Of a stretch of DNA of 64,000 nucleotides, positions 1 through 8,598 are shown piece by piece; positions within the stretch are counted from its first letter, which is position 1; every line of letters begins with the position of its first letter. This DNA is from CAZEQJ01 sp964514385 (lineage in GTDB: Bacteria > Bacteroidota > Bacteroidia > Cytophagales > Cyclobacteriaceae): NCBI GenBank assembly GCA_964514385.1, contig CAZEQJ010000001.1, positions 124,001 to 188,000 on the forward strand, written 5' to 3'. Under the pieces are notes generated by a model. It searched no databases. It saw only the letters and a list, made by a program, of their open reading frames with translations, and was not told where the DNA came from. The position numbers were made by a program, and so were the translations under genes.

Positions 1-561
1 CTAAAGCGTAAAGCAGGCCTTTCTGACGATCAGGTGAATGAAATGCTGAACAGGTCCACTGAAGCTTCATGCAAAAAGAATGAAATTGTGTTTTGGGGAG
101 ATCAGCCTTTTTTAAAACTATTATATATAAAAAGAGGCATCATGAGGATGTACAGGGTAATTGACGGTAAGGATATAACATTTTATTTCTTTTTTAGAGG
201 TGAATTTGCAGTGGATTACGAGAGCTTTTTGACTGAACAGAAAAGCCCGCTTTTTTTTGAGGCCCTGACTGATTGTGAGTATTTGGTTTTGCCGAAGCGT
301 TCTCTTTTAGAACTATATAAAAAAGAAGAAGCTTGCTATGAAAGGGTGGGCCGGGTAATGGCAGAAGAAGCCTATATCAGCGCCACCAACTGACTTAAGC
401 AATACCAGGCGGACCCTTTGGCTGTGCGTTATCAAAAATTACTGGAAATAGACCCTGTTTTATTTCAACAAGTACCACAATATCATATTGCTTCTTACTT
501 AGGTGTGAAGCCTCAATCACTTAGCAGGGTAAAAGCTGATATGATGAAAAGAACAGTTTGA
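1..561 (+). pseudogene. Crp/Fnr-family transcription regulator, interrupted by a stop codon, 5' end outside window
   Basis: The frame that is open at base 1 encodes a cyclic-nucleotide-binding-like fold followed by the short C-terminal helix-turn-helix of the Bacteroidota Crp/Fnr subfamily. A single in-frame TGA at 391-393 splits it. The same frame then continues to TGA at 559-561 and encodes the expected tail, including QVPQYHIASYLGVKPQSLSR. The intact paralog at 7399-7968 aligns along the whole length (SYLGVKPQSLSR against TYLGVKPQSLSR) and has Arg where the stop lies, so the simplest history is an Arg codon such as CGA mutated to TGA. The start codon should lie only a few codons before the window. 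A product ending at 393 would keep the sensor fold but lose the DNA-binding helix. Read-through or a sequencing error cannot be excluded. Confidence 0.85.
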
Positions 562-719
562 TTAATCTGGTTTTCAACCTTGGGGATTATGCTGAGTTCG
601 CTTTTAATCTATACAGATTGTTACTCTTACTAATAGGTTAAATGCTAGATTGGAATCCAATATGTTTTATTCAGGAAGGTATCATCAGATGTAATAATTT
701 ACTGTTAAGGAGGAAATTA
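562..719. other. Spacer between two pseudogenes
   Basis: This A+T-rich stretch holds no reading frame that resembles a protein. It separates the converging remains of the Crp/Fnr gene and the potassium-channel gene. Confidence 0.4.
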
Positions 720-1020
720 TTATTTCAATTTCGTTCTTTTATCATTGTTCTTTCTGATTCTTTTCACCCGATACATATAATATGTATTGATAAAGGAGAA
801 TATAAGGCTAACCCCTGTCAGCACGTAAAATATTGTGAATATCTTCCCGATATCAGTTTATGGAAAAGTCGCCATACCCTACTGTTGTCAATGTTATAAC
901 AGAAAAATATATAGAATCAAGCCAATTCCAACCCTCTATATAATGGTATACCGTTGAACCCAATAATAGAATGATAACTGTTGCAAAAATCAGTCTTGGA
1001 TGCCTTTTGTTATTTGCCAT
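720..1020 (-). pseudogene. Two-transmembrane-helix potassium channel, frameshifted
   Basis: Read on the minus strand from ATG at 1020-1018, the first frame gives a basic N-terminus, a hydrophobic helix (LIFATVIILLLG), a pore helix and the K+ selectivity filter in LTTVGYGDF. It then hits TGA. One base over, the frame continues without a break as TDIGKIFTIFYVLTGVSLIF, the second helix, and a basic tail ending at TAA 722-720. Joined, this is a minimal Ion_trans_2 channel of about 100 residues, the usual size of small bacterial two-helix channels. The frameshift lies just after the filter, near 857-865. Without repair the product would lack the inner helix and could not form a pore. A sequencing error is the main alternative. 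Confidence 0.8.
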
Positions 1021-1283
1021 TCTACTTTAATTCAAAAACGTTGATAGAGTTAAAATCAGAAAGTATATAGATTTCATAAATCCCGTTTTCACCCCTCATT
1101 TCCTCATTTTATTGTCAGATCACAAATATTTCTTAAAAGTAATTGAAAACGCTAGCATACTACGGAACTATGGGCAATTTTGAAATCATATGGATGCATA
1201 ATAGGATATGCGCCGGGTAATGTGCTACTTACATACGGTTTCTGTCGTAATACATACTATTAAGGGAAGAGCCACTATAAGAT

Positions 1284-2252
1284 ATGAATAAAATGGCTCA
1301 ACAAATGATCAGATTTCTACCCGTACTTTTTACACTCCTGTTCGCATTTATCAGCTGTACCGATGAAAGTTTTATAAAGATCGACCCGGAAGTTACCTGG
1401 GAAAATCCTGCAGATATTGGGGTTGGCGTTCTTTTGTCCGACGACCAGCTAAATGCAACTGCCGATGTCGATGGAGTATTCACCTATACACCTCCGGAAG
1501 GCACAGCACTACCGCTGGGAGACAACCAGGAATTGAAAGTTGAATTTGCCCCTAAATACCCGACTGCATTTAACTCAGTAGTAAAAACGGTGACCATCAA
1601 CGTAGTGGATAAGGGTTCAAGTACGGCAAATTTCAACACGTCAAAGGAATATGGCACGGTTGCAGACCGGGATGGCAATGCCTACCGTACCATTTCGATC
1701 GGCAATCAAACCTGGATGGCTGAAAACCTACGGACCACCACGTATCGCAATGGGGACGATATCCGGAATGTACAAACAAACTCTGATTGGGTACCCCTTA
1801 CCGAAGGTGGTTACGCCAGCTATAACAATACGGATGATAAGGATGAGATAGCCACATATGGTCTGCTCTACAACTGGTATGCTGTATCAGACAGCAGAAA
1901 CATTGCGCCTGAAGGGTGGCATGTTGCCAGCAAGGCTGACTGGGATGAGTTAATTGCTGAGGTCGGTGGAGTGGCCATTGCCGGACAACGGTTAAAGGAA
2001 GCGGGTACTACCCACTGGAATGCCGGAACTGCGGGAAATAACAGTAGTGGATTTACCGCATTACCATCCGGGAGACGTGAGTTTGGAGATGGGTCATTTC
2101 TCAATATAAACTTCAATGGATTTTGGTGGTCGGCCACACCAAACGGAGCTGATTTTGCTTTTTACTATCAAATGAACTTCGACTCGAATAGCATCATTCC
2201 TGCCAATTTTCTCAAAAATTACGGGTTTGCCGTCCGATGCGTTAAGGACTAG
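1284..2252 (+). CDS. FISUMP-domain surface lipoprotein
   Basis: The 322-residue protein starts with a lipoprotein signal peptide whose lipobox F-I-S-C puts the lipidated Cys near residue 25. Residues about 40-108 resemble a bacterial Ig-like repeat (ATADVDGVFTYTPPEGT). The rest is a FISUMP domain (Fibrobacter succinogenes major paralogous domain), recognisable from VADRDGNAYRTISIGNQTWM, MAENLRTTTYRNGD and the C-terminal W-W-S-A and G-F-A-V-R-C-V motifs. Such proteins are cell-surface lipoproteins of Fibrobacteres and Bacteroidota. Their ligand is mostly unknown. ATG at 1293 is an alternative start. The gene stands alone between pseudogene debris and a repeat-rich spacer. Confidence 0.85.
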   Translation: MNKMAQQMIRFLPVLFTLLFAFISCTDESFIKIDPEVTWENPADIGVGVLLSDDQLNATADVDGVFTYTPPEGTALPLGDNQELKVEFAPKYPTAFNSVVKTVTINVVDKGSSTANFNTSKEYGTVADRDGNAYRTISIGNQTWMAENLRTTTYRNGDDIRNVQTNSDWVPLTEGGYASYNNTDDKDEIATYGLLYNWYAVSDSRNIAPEGWHVASKADWDELIAEVGGVAIAGQRLKEAGTTHWNAGTAGNNSSGFTALPSGRREFGDGSFLNINFNGFWWSATPNGADFAFYYQMNFDSNSIIPANFLKNYGFAVRCVKD

Positions 2253-2358
2253 TGAATAGAGGGTAGTTTTAGGGGAGGGACTCCTTGTATGGTAATAGCA
2301 AACTGCTCAAACAGCCCGGAGTAAACCTAATTAGGCTAAACAAACCCAAGCCAACTGC

Positions 2359-2427
2359 TAATCCCGATGGATATCGGATTGTCATTCATCCCTAATCCCG
2401 ATGGATATCGGGATTGTCATTCATCCC
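2359..2427. repeat. Tandem 34/35-bp repeat with internal palindrome
   Basis: Two head-to-tail copies (2359-2392 and 2393-2427) each read TAATCCCGATGGATATCGG followed by ATTGTCATTCATCCC. The second copy has one extra G, completing the perfect inverted repeat CCCGAT-GGAT-ATCGGG. Short CCCGAT/ATCGGG palindromes are a common dispersed element in Bacteroidota intergenic DNA. Confidence 0.8.
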
Positions 2428-2460
2428 AAAAAGAAAGCTATGGGCTTGTCATTGGTCACT

Positions 2461-2585
2461 AACAACAATATACCATCATTACCCCGTACATCCCAATAAA
2501 GAAGGATAGGTGTACCTGTTTCTATTCCTTTAGTGCGGAATTTTACTCGGCACCGCATTTGACAAAGCTGTCCGGATGATATAAA
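2461..2585. repeat. 125-bp direct repeat, copy 1
   Basis: This segment matches 8501-8625 at 121 of 125 positions, counted by eye. On the minus strand it holds ATG and an open frame starting MRCRVKFRTKGIETGTP, the same peptide that begins the nucleotidyltransferase gene at the other copy. Here nothing gene-like follows. It is a duplicated gene start or the edge of a degraded mobile element. Confidence 0.85.
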
Positions 2586-2621
2586 GTTCTATCCTAAGTC
2601 ACTCTCCTTCTCATACTTCGG

Positions 2622-3347
2622 TCAGAACAATGGGGCAGATATACCAACTGTAAATCCATATGACCATCGATTGTCAAACCAATAATCCTGGGTGGTAAAG
2701 GTGTGGCCGGCAAGCGCTTCCAAAGTAAGAAAAAGTTTAGGTGCTAATGCAAACTCATACCCGATGGTATACCGCATAATACCAATAAACCTGCTATCAA
2801 AATCAATACTAGCCTGTACACTATCGGTAATGAATATAGGGAAACCATAATTTCTTACTCCTCCCTGAATGTATGCAGTAAAATTGTGCTTATCATCCCG
2901 ATCCCGATAACCTATCCCTCCAATAAATTCAGAAAATGACATTCTTCCAGTATAGGATAAATCCGGATTTACAGGATATTCAAAATTCATATTTGAATTG
3001 AAATCATCATAATTCAGACGTACCACAAAGTTAGACTGATGTCGGTATTTGATAGAGGTCTGTACCATCAAGCCTCCGAATAAATCATCTGTTCCATGTC
3101 CGACATAGCCCATTTGCACAGCTGGCATGAAGGTCCGGTCCCAATCCGTTAATGTGTCATTTTTGTGCTGGCCAAGTAGCTTTGAATTGGAAGTTACTAG
3201 CAAAACAAGACTTAGCAGTAACTTTATTTCAAGATTGAATTTAAATTTTACTACCGGACATCTTGATAATAATTTATGGTCTTCTGCAGGAAAAATCCGA
3301 AACATATCGAGAGCCTCGTAGCAATGGTCAGGTAGGGTCGGTTGCAT
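2622..3347 (-). CDS. Outer-membrane beta-barrel-like protein of unknown function
   Basis: I recognise no named family. The mature part (from about residue 60) has alternating aromatic and polar strands typical of a small outer-membrane barrel (SIKYRHQSNFVVRLNYDDF, GGIGYRDRDD, FTAYIQGGVRNYGFP) and ends in a short hydrophobic strand closing with Phe (VGISAPLF), like a BAM recognition signal. A signal-peptide-like hydrophobic stretch (KLLLSLVLLVTS) lies at residues 43-54. The first 30 or so residues precede it, so the true start is probably internal and may use a non-ATG codon. Gene context is uninformative: it follows a repeat spacer and precedes a terminator belonging to the next gene. Confidence 0.6.
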   Translation of the reverse strand: MQPTLPDHCYEALDMFRIFPAEDHKLLSRCPVVKFKFNLEIKLLLSLVLLVTSNSKLLGQHKNDTLTDWDRTFMPAVQMGYVGHGTDDLFGGLMVQTSIKYRHQSNFVVRLNYDDFNSNMNFEYPVNPDLSYTGRMSFSEFIGGIGYRDRDDKHNFTAYIQGGVRNYGFPIFITDSVQASIDFDSRFIGIMRYTIGYEFALAPKLFLTLEALAGHTFTTQDYWFDNRWSYGFTVGISAPLF

Positions 3348-3401
3348 AAATTAGATTTCAGGAAAGATAATAAAAAAATGAGCAAACTATTTCTATTAAA
3401 T

Positions 3402-3435
3402 AAAAACGGCTTGCGCTGCGAGCCAAGCCGTTTTT
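3402..3435 (-). terminator. Intrinsic terminator of the hydrolase gene
   Basis: AAAAACGGCTTG (3402-3413) pairs perfectly with CAAGCCGTTTTT (3424-3435) around a 10-nt loop. The A and T runs on both sides make it work in either direction. It lies just beyond the stop of the gene at 3458-4342. Confidence 0.85.
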
Positions 3436-3457
3436 ATTTTTCCTATATTAAAGATAA

Positions 3458-4342
3458 TTATTTCAACCAACTGTACGCATAATCAGCTACTTCTTCCCAG
3501 CCTTTTTCACCAGCAATAAAGTGATCGCGTCCTTCAAAAATTTTATGCTCTATTACGCTATTTTTATCCTTGTATCGTCTGACGTTTGTCTTGTTTAGAG
3601 ATGCCGGGATGATGTGGTCTTCTTTACCGGAAATGAACAACATCGGCGCATGTGATTTTTTGAAGTCAATCTTACCGGCTTTCTTCAGCGTTTCGCGTGG
3701 AATGTTTCGACTTTCGGGCACCACCAATTCGTCAAATATCCTATCCGATTCTTCTCTGGACAATGTGTTGGTGAAGGCATAATGGAACCACTTTTTAGTG
3801 GGGTAATGCACGGAGTTGCCTTTGAAAGGGTTCAACAAGCCCAGGTTGGATTTAGCAAAGCTGAGTTTAGTGGTTATAACACCTTTTGGAGGTGCACTGC
3901 TGATGATAACAGCTGCTTCCGCCAGGTCTTTTTCGACTAATTTCTGAGCTACCAATGCGCCCATGGAATGACCGATGATGATCGGTTTCTCCGGTAGCGT
4001 TTTGATAAAGTTTTCAAAATGGCTGACAACATCTGTGAAGTTTACATTACTCAGATTCTCGGGAGCACCATTTCGAAGGGTAGCAGGATCTCCATCGTGA
4101 CCCGGAGAAACAGGGGCATATGTGGTGTACCCTTTTTCTTCAAAATACGATTGCCAGGCTGCCCAGCTTTGGTTGTTAAGGAATAGCCCGTGAACGAATA
4201 CGATTGTTTTTGATTGAATTGATTTTTCCATGGTATTATCTGTTTTAGTTTTTGAAAATGTTGATACGGCAGTTAAAAGACCGGCCATTAATAAGAGTTT
4301 TATTGATTTCATCATGCTTGTTTTGTTTTGATTACATGACAA
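3458..4342 (-). CDS. Exported alpha/beta hydrolase
   Basis: This 294-residue alpha/beta-hydrolase-fold protein has the oxyanion motif HG (residues 51-52), the nucleophile elbow G-H-S-M-G (Ser126), a late acidic residue in SGKEDHIIP and a catalytic His in GRDHFI. The N-terminus looks like a signal peptide starting at Met10 or Met11 (MMKSIKLLLMAGLL), so 4315 or 4312 may be the real start. The family includes esterases, lipases and related hydrolases; the substrate cannot be read from sequence. It forms a single-gene unit with a strong terminator at 3402-3435. Confidence 0.85.
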   Translation of the reverse strand: MSCNQNKTSMMKSIKLLLMAGLLTAVSTFSKTKTDNTMEKSIQSKTIVFVHGLFLNNQSWAAWQSYFEEKGYTTYAPVSPGHDGDPATLRNGAPENLSNVNFTDVVSHFENFIKTLPEKPIIIGHSMGALVAQKLVEKDLAEAAVIISSAPPKGVITTKLSFAKSNLGLLNPFKGNSVHYPTKKWFHYAFTNTLSREESDRIFDELVVPESRNIPRETLKKAGKIDFKKSHAPMLFISGKEDHIIPASLNKTNVRRYKDKNSVIEHKIFEGRDHFIAGEKGWEEVADYAYSWLK

Positions 4343-4464
4343 AATTCCTAAACACCATAATGGATTTCCTTAACCCAGGTTAAAATCAATTTTTTTCTGT
4401 GGATTTTTTTTTCAATTCTCCATTGGCTGTCCAAAAAAGAAGAAATAAAGTATCATTGGTGCCG

Positions 4465-5184
4465 TTAATTCCAATCAATAGGATATTGCATGCCATTAAA
4501 AGTAAGCGTAGCTGTTTTACCACCATTAAAAACCAAGGTGCCATCGAATGAAAATTCCTCACCATAAGCAGATCCTGTTAATGCAATACCTCCACTTCCG
4601 CTATTAATCTCAGCTTCTTGTTTACTAATTTCCACATTGGTAATGTCAAAAGTAAATGTACTTGTCACATCCAGCTGTTCCCTGAAAATAAGTACTTGCG
4701 TGCCACTCCTTGTAATATTGCCCACTATAGAAATAGTTGAAGAAGTAGGTTGTAAACCAGAGGCATTCCCATCAAAACTGGCATCATCGTCTGATTCAAT
4801 TCTGTCAGAATTAAAAATGGAAGATGTTATAGAACTAAAGGTAGCTGCTTGCGGAATATCAAAGTTATTACATGTCAATGTGTAGGAAATATTCGATGTA
4901 TATTCAGCTTGAACTTGATTCCCCTGAAAATTATCTTCTATGGTTGTTTCGTATAACGAATCGCATATCTCACCAGAAGCAACCGCAACCACTAACTCCT
5001 CAACTATATCCTCAAGGTTGCTGATAATTCCACCGACCCTGCTTTGTAAAGCTGATTCAATAAGTTCAACAGCATCCTCCTGAGATAATGTTTCGATTTC
5101 TTCTGTGGTATTCTCGCACGATGTGAAAACCAGTAAACTACTCCCCATAGCAAAAAGCATAGCTAAGTGTCTGTATTTTGTCAT
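4465..5184 (-). CDS. Hypothetical lipoprotein
   Basis: This 239-residue protein has a lipoprotein signal peptide (MLFAMGSSLLVFTSC) with the lipobox T-S-C at about residue 23. The mature part begins with a Glu-rich helix (EEIETLSQEDAVELIESAL) followed by Thr/Ser-rich beta segments. No domain is recognised. It is probably anchored in the outer membrane or exposed at the surface, since there is no Asp right after the Cys. It reads as a monocistronic unit. Confidence 0.7.
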   Translation of the reverse strand: MTKYRHLAMLFAMGSSLLVFTSCENTTEEIETLSQEDAVELIESALQSRVGGIISNLEDIVEELVVAVASGEICDSLYETTIEDNFQGNQVQAEYTSNISYTLTCNNFDIPQAATFSSITSSIFNSDRIESDDDASFDGNASGLQPTSSTISIVGNITRSGTQVLIFREQLDVTSTFTFDITNVEISKQEAEINSGSGGIALTGSAYGEEFSFDGTLVFNGGKTATLTFNGMQYPIDWN

Positions 5185-5307
5185 AATGTGTTATTTTAAT
5201 TGATTAATCTTTGAAGATAGGGTAGAAAAGTGCGTTGTAAATCAACATATGTTAAAAAATAATGATACTATTCCGGTCATTTTCAGAATAAGCAGCCTTT
5301 CGGACTC

Positions 5308-6012
5308 TTAAAACTTATATACATACGACACTCCCACACCCCCTAGATATCCAAAGGTTCGAAAAACCTCCTCCCATATAAGCCTGTCAATCTCCTGATT
5401 GATTAATTCTAGGTTATTCCAGTTTCCCTTTAAAGTTGTGGCAGATGAAATATGCTTTATGACAGATAAATCACATTTCAAATAATGCCTGTTATTTGAT
5501 CCCAGCGCAAATGATCTCCCAAATCGTAATCCGACCCCTGCTGTCCTCAAGCCTAATTGCAACTGAATTTCCCTATTAATTAATCCAGTTCTGTTAACAG
5601 ACTGCCCGGATACAGACTCAATCAGACCCTGCGGAGTATCGGAAGCGGTTAAAAAATCAAACCTGACATCCACTCCGGCATACCAAAGCTTTTTGGAGCC
5701 AAATTTATAATACGCTCCCAGTGAGTTCATCCAACCAAAGTCGAAGGAAGCATCAAGGAGATTAATATAAACCTCATCCGTACCAAATCCTTCAAGAATT
5801 CCTAAAATAGCCTCCGAATAAGGTGCAATTAGAATACCTGATCGGTATGAGAAGTCAACATTTTTCAGTTCCAAATTTATGGCCGCATAATGCTGATATG
5901 GAATATCTGTACCAATAGCGGCACTGAAATTTTGTGCGCTGGCCCTGGTTATCAATAAGGAAATTAAAATCCATCCTAAAATAAATTTTTTCATCATCAG
6001 AGAGGTATTCAA
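5308..6012 (-). CDS. Outer-membrane beta-barrel protein, unknown function
   Basis: This 234-residue protein has a clear signal peptide (KKFILGWILISLLITRASAQ) and a mature region of amphipathic beta strands (VDFSYRSGILIAPYSEA, LWYAGVDVRFDFLTAS, VGVSYVYKF at the C-terminus). The final strand ending in Phe is typical of outer-membrane barrels. Translation may start at Met6 or Met7 rather than Met1. No specific family is recognised. Barrel genes of similar size recur at 2622, 6707 and 15887, so this arm is rich in small envelope proteins. Confidence 0.65.
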   Translation of the reverse strand: MNTSLMMKKFILGWILISLLITRASAQNFSAAIGTDIPYQHYAAINLELKNVDFSYRSGILIAPYSEAILGILEGFGTDEVYINLLDASFDFGWMNSLGAYYKFGSKKLWYAGVDVRFDFLTASDTPQGLIESVSGQSVNRTGLINREIQLQLGLRTAGVGLRFGRSFALGSNNRHYLKCDLSVIKHISSATTLKGNWNNLELINQEIDRLIWEEVFRTFGYLGGVGVSYVYKF

Positions 6013-6177
6013 GGTTATTATATATGAAAATATAGCTTTTGCCTAATGAAATCGAATGTTCTGCCTTGAATTTCATCAAACTCTATGGATTTTTCAATAG
6101 TAAAAAATTATCCCATAATTGCCTTTAAATAATGAATGATAACTAAAACCATCAAGCATTAGCTTCACCTGGCCAAT

Positions 6178-6492
6178 TCAATACGTGATCTTCTGCAATT
6201 TACCATAGGTCAACGACCTCCACAGCCACTCAAACGGGCCATACTTAAAATACCGCAACCAGAGATTGCTCACTATGATCTGAAGGATATATAGCCCAAC
6301 ACCCATTGGTATATATACGGTGGCATTCAGTTTACCAAAATAGCCAAGCCCCCAGCCGTGAAATACAAAAGTCATGATGAGCGACTGCATCAGGTAGATG
6401 GTCAATGCTGTCCGGCCTACAGGGGCAAACACATACAGAAATTTCTCCCATAGGGCCAGCTTCAGAATACAATAAATGGTGTATTGGGGCAA
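6178..6492 (-). pseudogene. DUF418 membrane protein, C-terminal fragment
   Basis: The 104 residues match the end of the DUF418 family: APVGRTALTIYLMQSLIMT, two hydrophobic helices and the hallmark tail YGPFEWLWRSLTYGK. Complete DUF418 proteins have roughly 350-400 residues and many transmembrane helices. Here the N-terminal three quarters are absent, and the upstream bases on this strand do not continue the family in any frame that I can follow. I read it as a 5'-truncated remnant that is unlikely to be functional. Confidence 0.7.
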
Positions 6493-6706
6493 TCGTACAC
6501 ATCGTGAGTATGGCGCTCACTGTATTTCAAGATACAAAAAAAGCAGGACAAACAATTACTTTTATATATCTTTATATCTGAATGAAAGTGTAGGGCTAAA
6601 AAATACATTCAGAAAGAGTTCTTACATTTAGCATATAACTTTTCCAAATGGTCTGGCCCTATTTTTTATTAACATCTACTACAATTTCATTCTTGATTTC
6701 GCTAAA

Positions 6707-7315
6707 TCAAAAATTTATTCCAATTTTTAGATCGCCTAGTGGGTATACTGGGGATCCATTAGATTCAACTGTGGGCCATTGGTTTGAACTGTACGGGACA
6801 GATCCTAAACCGGCCTGACCGATAATAAATAATCCAAATCGTTCTTTTTTCATGAGGTCAAACTTATATCCTAAGAAAGTCTGAGAAAAAACAACAAAAG
6901 ATTCATAATCATTACCGTCAACCTTACTTTCACTAATACTGGCATTACCAAAATTGAATACCTGCTCAAAATGTAAGCCCTTCCAAAAATATTGCCTTAA
7001 GGCTACAGATGCCTGATTCGCGGAATAATATCCGCTGCTATTGAATGCATCATTCGTTGCCCTTTTGGATACTGGTTGGATTAAGAGACCCAGACCTAAT
7101 TCTGTCTTGGTTTGTTTTTCAGGGTTGAGAAGATACGTAACCTTACCCTGATACAAACTGAATACACCTATTCCAATAGCACTAAATTCTGCTCCCCATC
7201 TATGAGGCTTAATATCTTCTTGTGCCTGTACAGTAAGTATGGAACTAAACATAAGCAATAAGAAAACGACAGAAACGACATTTACTTTCGGTTTTGTTTC
7301 GACTATAGCTATCAT
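6707..7315 (-). CDS. Secreted beta-barrel-like protein, unknown function
   Basis: This 202-residue protein has a signal peptide ending LTVQAQ. Its mature region opens with HRWGAEFSAIGIGVF and has repeated amphipathic strands (LRQYFWKGLHFEQVFNFG, GYKFDLMKKERFGLFIIG), ending DLKIGINF. This fits a small outer-membrane barrel. The KPHRWG opening recalls KKYRWG in the protein at 15887-16597, so the two may be distant relatives. It lies downstream of an intact Crp/Fnr regulator on the same strand (83-nt gap), which may place it under that regulator or in the same transcript. Confidence 0.65.
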   Translation of the reverse strand: MIAIVETKPKVNVVSVVFLLLMFSSILTVQAQEDIKPHRWGAEFSAIGIGVFSLYQGKVTYLLNPEKQTKTELGLGLLIQPVSKRATNDAFNSSGYYSANQASVALRQYFWKGLHFEQVFNFGNASISESKVDGNDYESFVVFSQTFLGYKFDLMKKERFGLFIIGQAGLGSVPYSSNQWPTVESNGSPVYPLGDLKIGINF

Positions 7316-7398
7316 TTGTAACTGTTTTTACGGTTATAATTAAAATTTACATTACAAATGTATCGGGAGCTAAAGCTTGACGCATTCACATATGTGAA

Positions 7399-7968
7399 TT
7401 AATACTGCTTACCTGCAATTTCTGCTTTGATTCTGCTAAGGCTTTGGGGTTTTACTCCAAGATAAGTGGCTACATAGTGCTGTGGTACCGATTGAATTAG
7501 TTTGGGGTTCTTTGTAAGTAATGTAAGGTAACGGGTTTTAAGGTCATCTGTTTGATGCTGTTTAAGCCTGCTTGCAGCACTCAGGTAGGCCTTTTCTGCC
7601 ATTAATCTTCCTAGCTTTTCAAATCGGGGATACTTGTCATAGAGCCGGTAAATGTCAGTTTTATGTAAGATAATGAAGCCTGTATTAGTTAAAGTTTCGA
7701 AACGCAACTGGCTATCTGTTTTTTTCAAAAAACTCTCAAAATCAACTACAAACTCTTTTTCAAAGAAGAAGAAATAAGTAAATTCTTCGCCATTAATAAT
7801 CCTGTAACATCTAACTGCCCCTTTTTTAATATAAAACAGTTTATCAAAAACTTGACCTCCACTGAAAAATATGGTTCCTTCAGAGATAGATTTGGGATAG
7901 GCTGCAGATTCTATAGCAGCAACTTCCTCATCAGTGAAGCTGCCAATTGATTTTAGTAGCTCTTTCAT
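7399..7968 (-). CDS. Crp/Fnr-family transcription regulator
   Basis: This 189-residue protein has an N-terminal cNMP-binding-like beta barrel (FFSGGQVFDKLFYIKKGAVR, with the G-E-E-F and F-F-F-F-E-K-E segments) and a short C-terminal helix-turn-helix (QHYVATYLGVKPQSLSR). This compact architecture is common in Bacteroidota, where the ligand is generally unknown. It has a near-full-length paralog at the left edge of the window that is broken by a stop codon. The gene precedes a barrel-protein gene on the same strand. A full substitute for the broken copy is possible but not shown. Confidence 0.9.
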   Translation of the reverse strand: MKELLKSIGSFTDEEVAAIESAAYPKSISEGTIFFSGGQVFDKLFYIKKGAVRCYRIINGEEFTYFFFFEKEFVVDFESFLKKTDSQLRFETLTNTGFIILHKTDIYRLYDKYPRFEKLGRLMAEKAYLSAASRLKQHQTDDLKTRYLTLLTKNPKLIQSVPQHYVATYLGVKPQSLSRIKAEIAGKQY

Positions 7969-8031
7969 TTTAATTGGTTATAGATTTTTGCAGCTAATCA
8001 TAATAAAATGATGTATTCAGTGACTTAAGTT

Positions 8032-8598
8032 TCATTTAGGTTTAAGTCGGATTTTATCAACCAGTTTTTTAAGGATATGTTGAGGATCATAAATGATTTT
8101 ATATCCATCAGTTACTACTTTTTTAGTTCCCTCATCTAAATTCTCTGTATCAGCCCATGAGATGTCAGCAAATGAAAATTCAATTTCTATCTTGCTTTCC
8201 AAAAACACATGGCGGGACCAAACGCTACCATATTCTTTATCCTCAAAGAATTCCAGTCTTTCATTAAGATTTTTTAGATTTAATTTCTCAACCCATTCTG
8301 TCGCTTTAAATTTCATTTTGTCTTTCACAATAATTGAGAAATCAATATCAGAATCTGGTTTTGCCTCACCTCTGGCATATGAGCCACAAAGTGCCATAGT
8401 CATAACCTCTGGATTGCTTTGTGCAAATTCGACTGCTATGTCCAGTATGCCTTTGAGTTTTTCAATCTTCACAAGTGGAAGGTATTTGCCGTTATTGTTT
8501 AACAACAATATACCATCATTACACCGTACATCCCAATAAAGAAGGATAAGTGTACCTGTTTCTATTCCTTTAGTGCGGAATTTTAATCGGCACCGCAT
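8032..8598 (-). CDS. MNT-type nucleotidyltransferase-domain protein
   Basis: This 188-residue protein carries the DNA-polymerase-beta-superfamily signature GSYARGEAKPDSDIDFSI (Gly-Ser then paired metal-binding Asp residues), followed by a region like aminoglycoside or MNT-type nucleotidyltransferases (KIEIEFSFADISWAD, with a third Asp). It could transfer a nucleotide to a small molecule or act as the antitoxin of a HEPN/MNT pair, but no HEPN gene is adjacent. Its first 33 codons lie inside a 125-bp repeat also present at 2461-2585, so the N-terminus may be a fusion. The conserved domain starts near KIEKLKGILDIA, so translation may begin further in. Confidence 0.8.
   Translation of the reverse strand: MRCRLKFRTKGIETGTLILLYWDVRCNDGILLLNNNGKYLPLVKIEKLKGILDIAVEFAQSNPEVMTMALCGSYARGEAKPDSDIDFSIIVKDKMKFKATEWVEKLNLKNLNERLEFFEDKEYGSVWSRHVFLESKIEIEFSFADISWADTENLDEGTKKVVTDGYKIIYDPQHILKKLVDKIRLKPK

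Larger units (their letters stand above)
2253..2621. other. Gene-free spacer holding two different repeats
   Basis: This spacer of about 370 bases contains a tandem 34/35-bp palindromic repeat (2359-2427) and one copy of a 125-bp direct repeat (2461-2585) whose second copy is at 8501-8625. No intact gene is visible. Confidence 0.6.

Noticed and set aside
642..899. 85-codon plus-strand frame
   Set aside because: It is antisense to the frameshifted K+ channel, whose filter and helices are clear on the other strand.
2461..2585. Tyrosine-recombinase arm domain encoded by the 125-bp repeat
   Set aside because: The resemblance is only loose and judged by eye, the segment is too short, and no catalytic recombinase part is nearby.
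7399..8598. Toxin-antitoxin pair made of the Crp gene and the nucleotidyltransferase
   Set aside because: No HEPN partner is present and the Crp protein is an ordinary regulator; the genes are merely adjacent.
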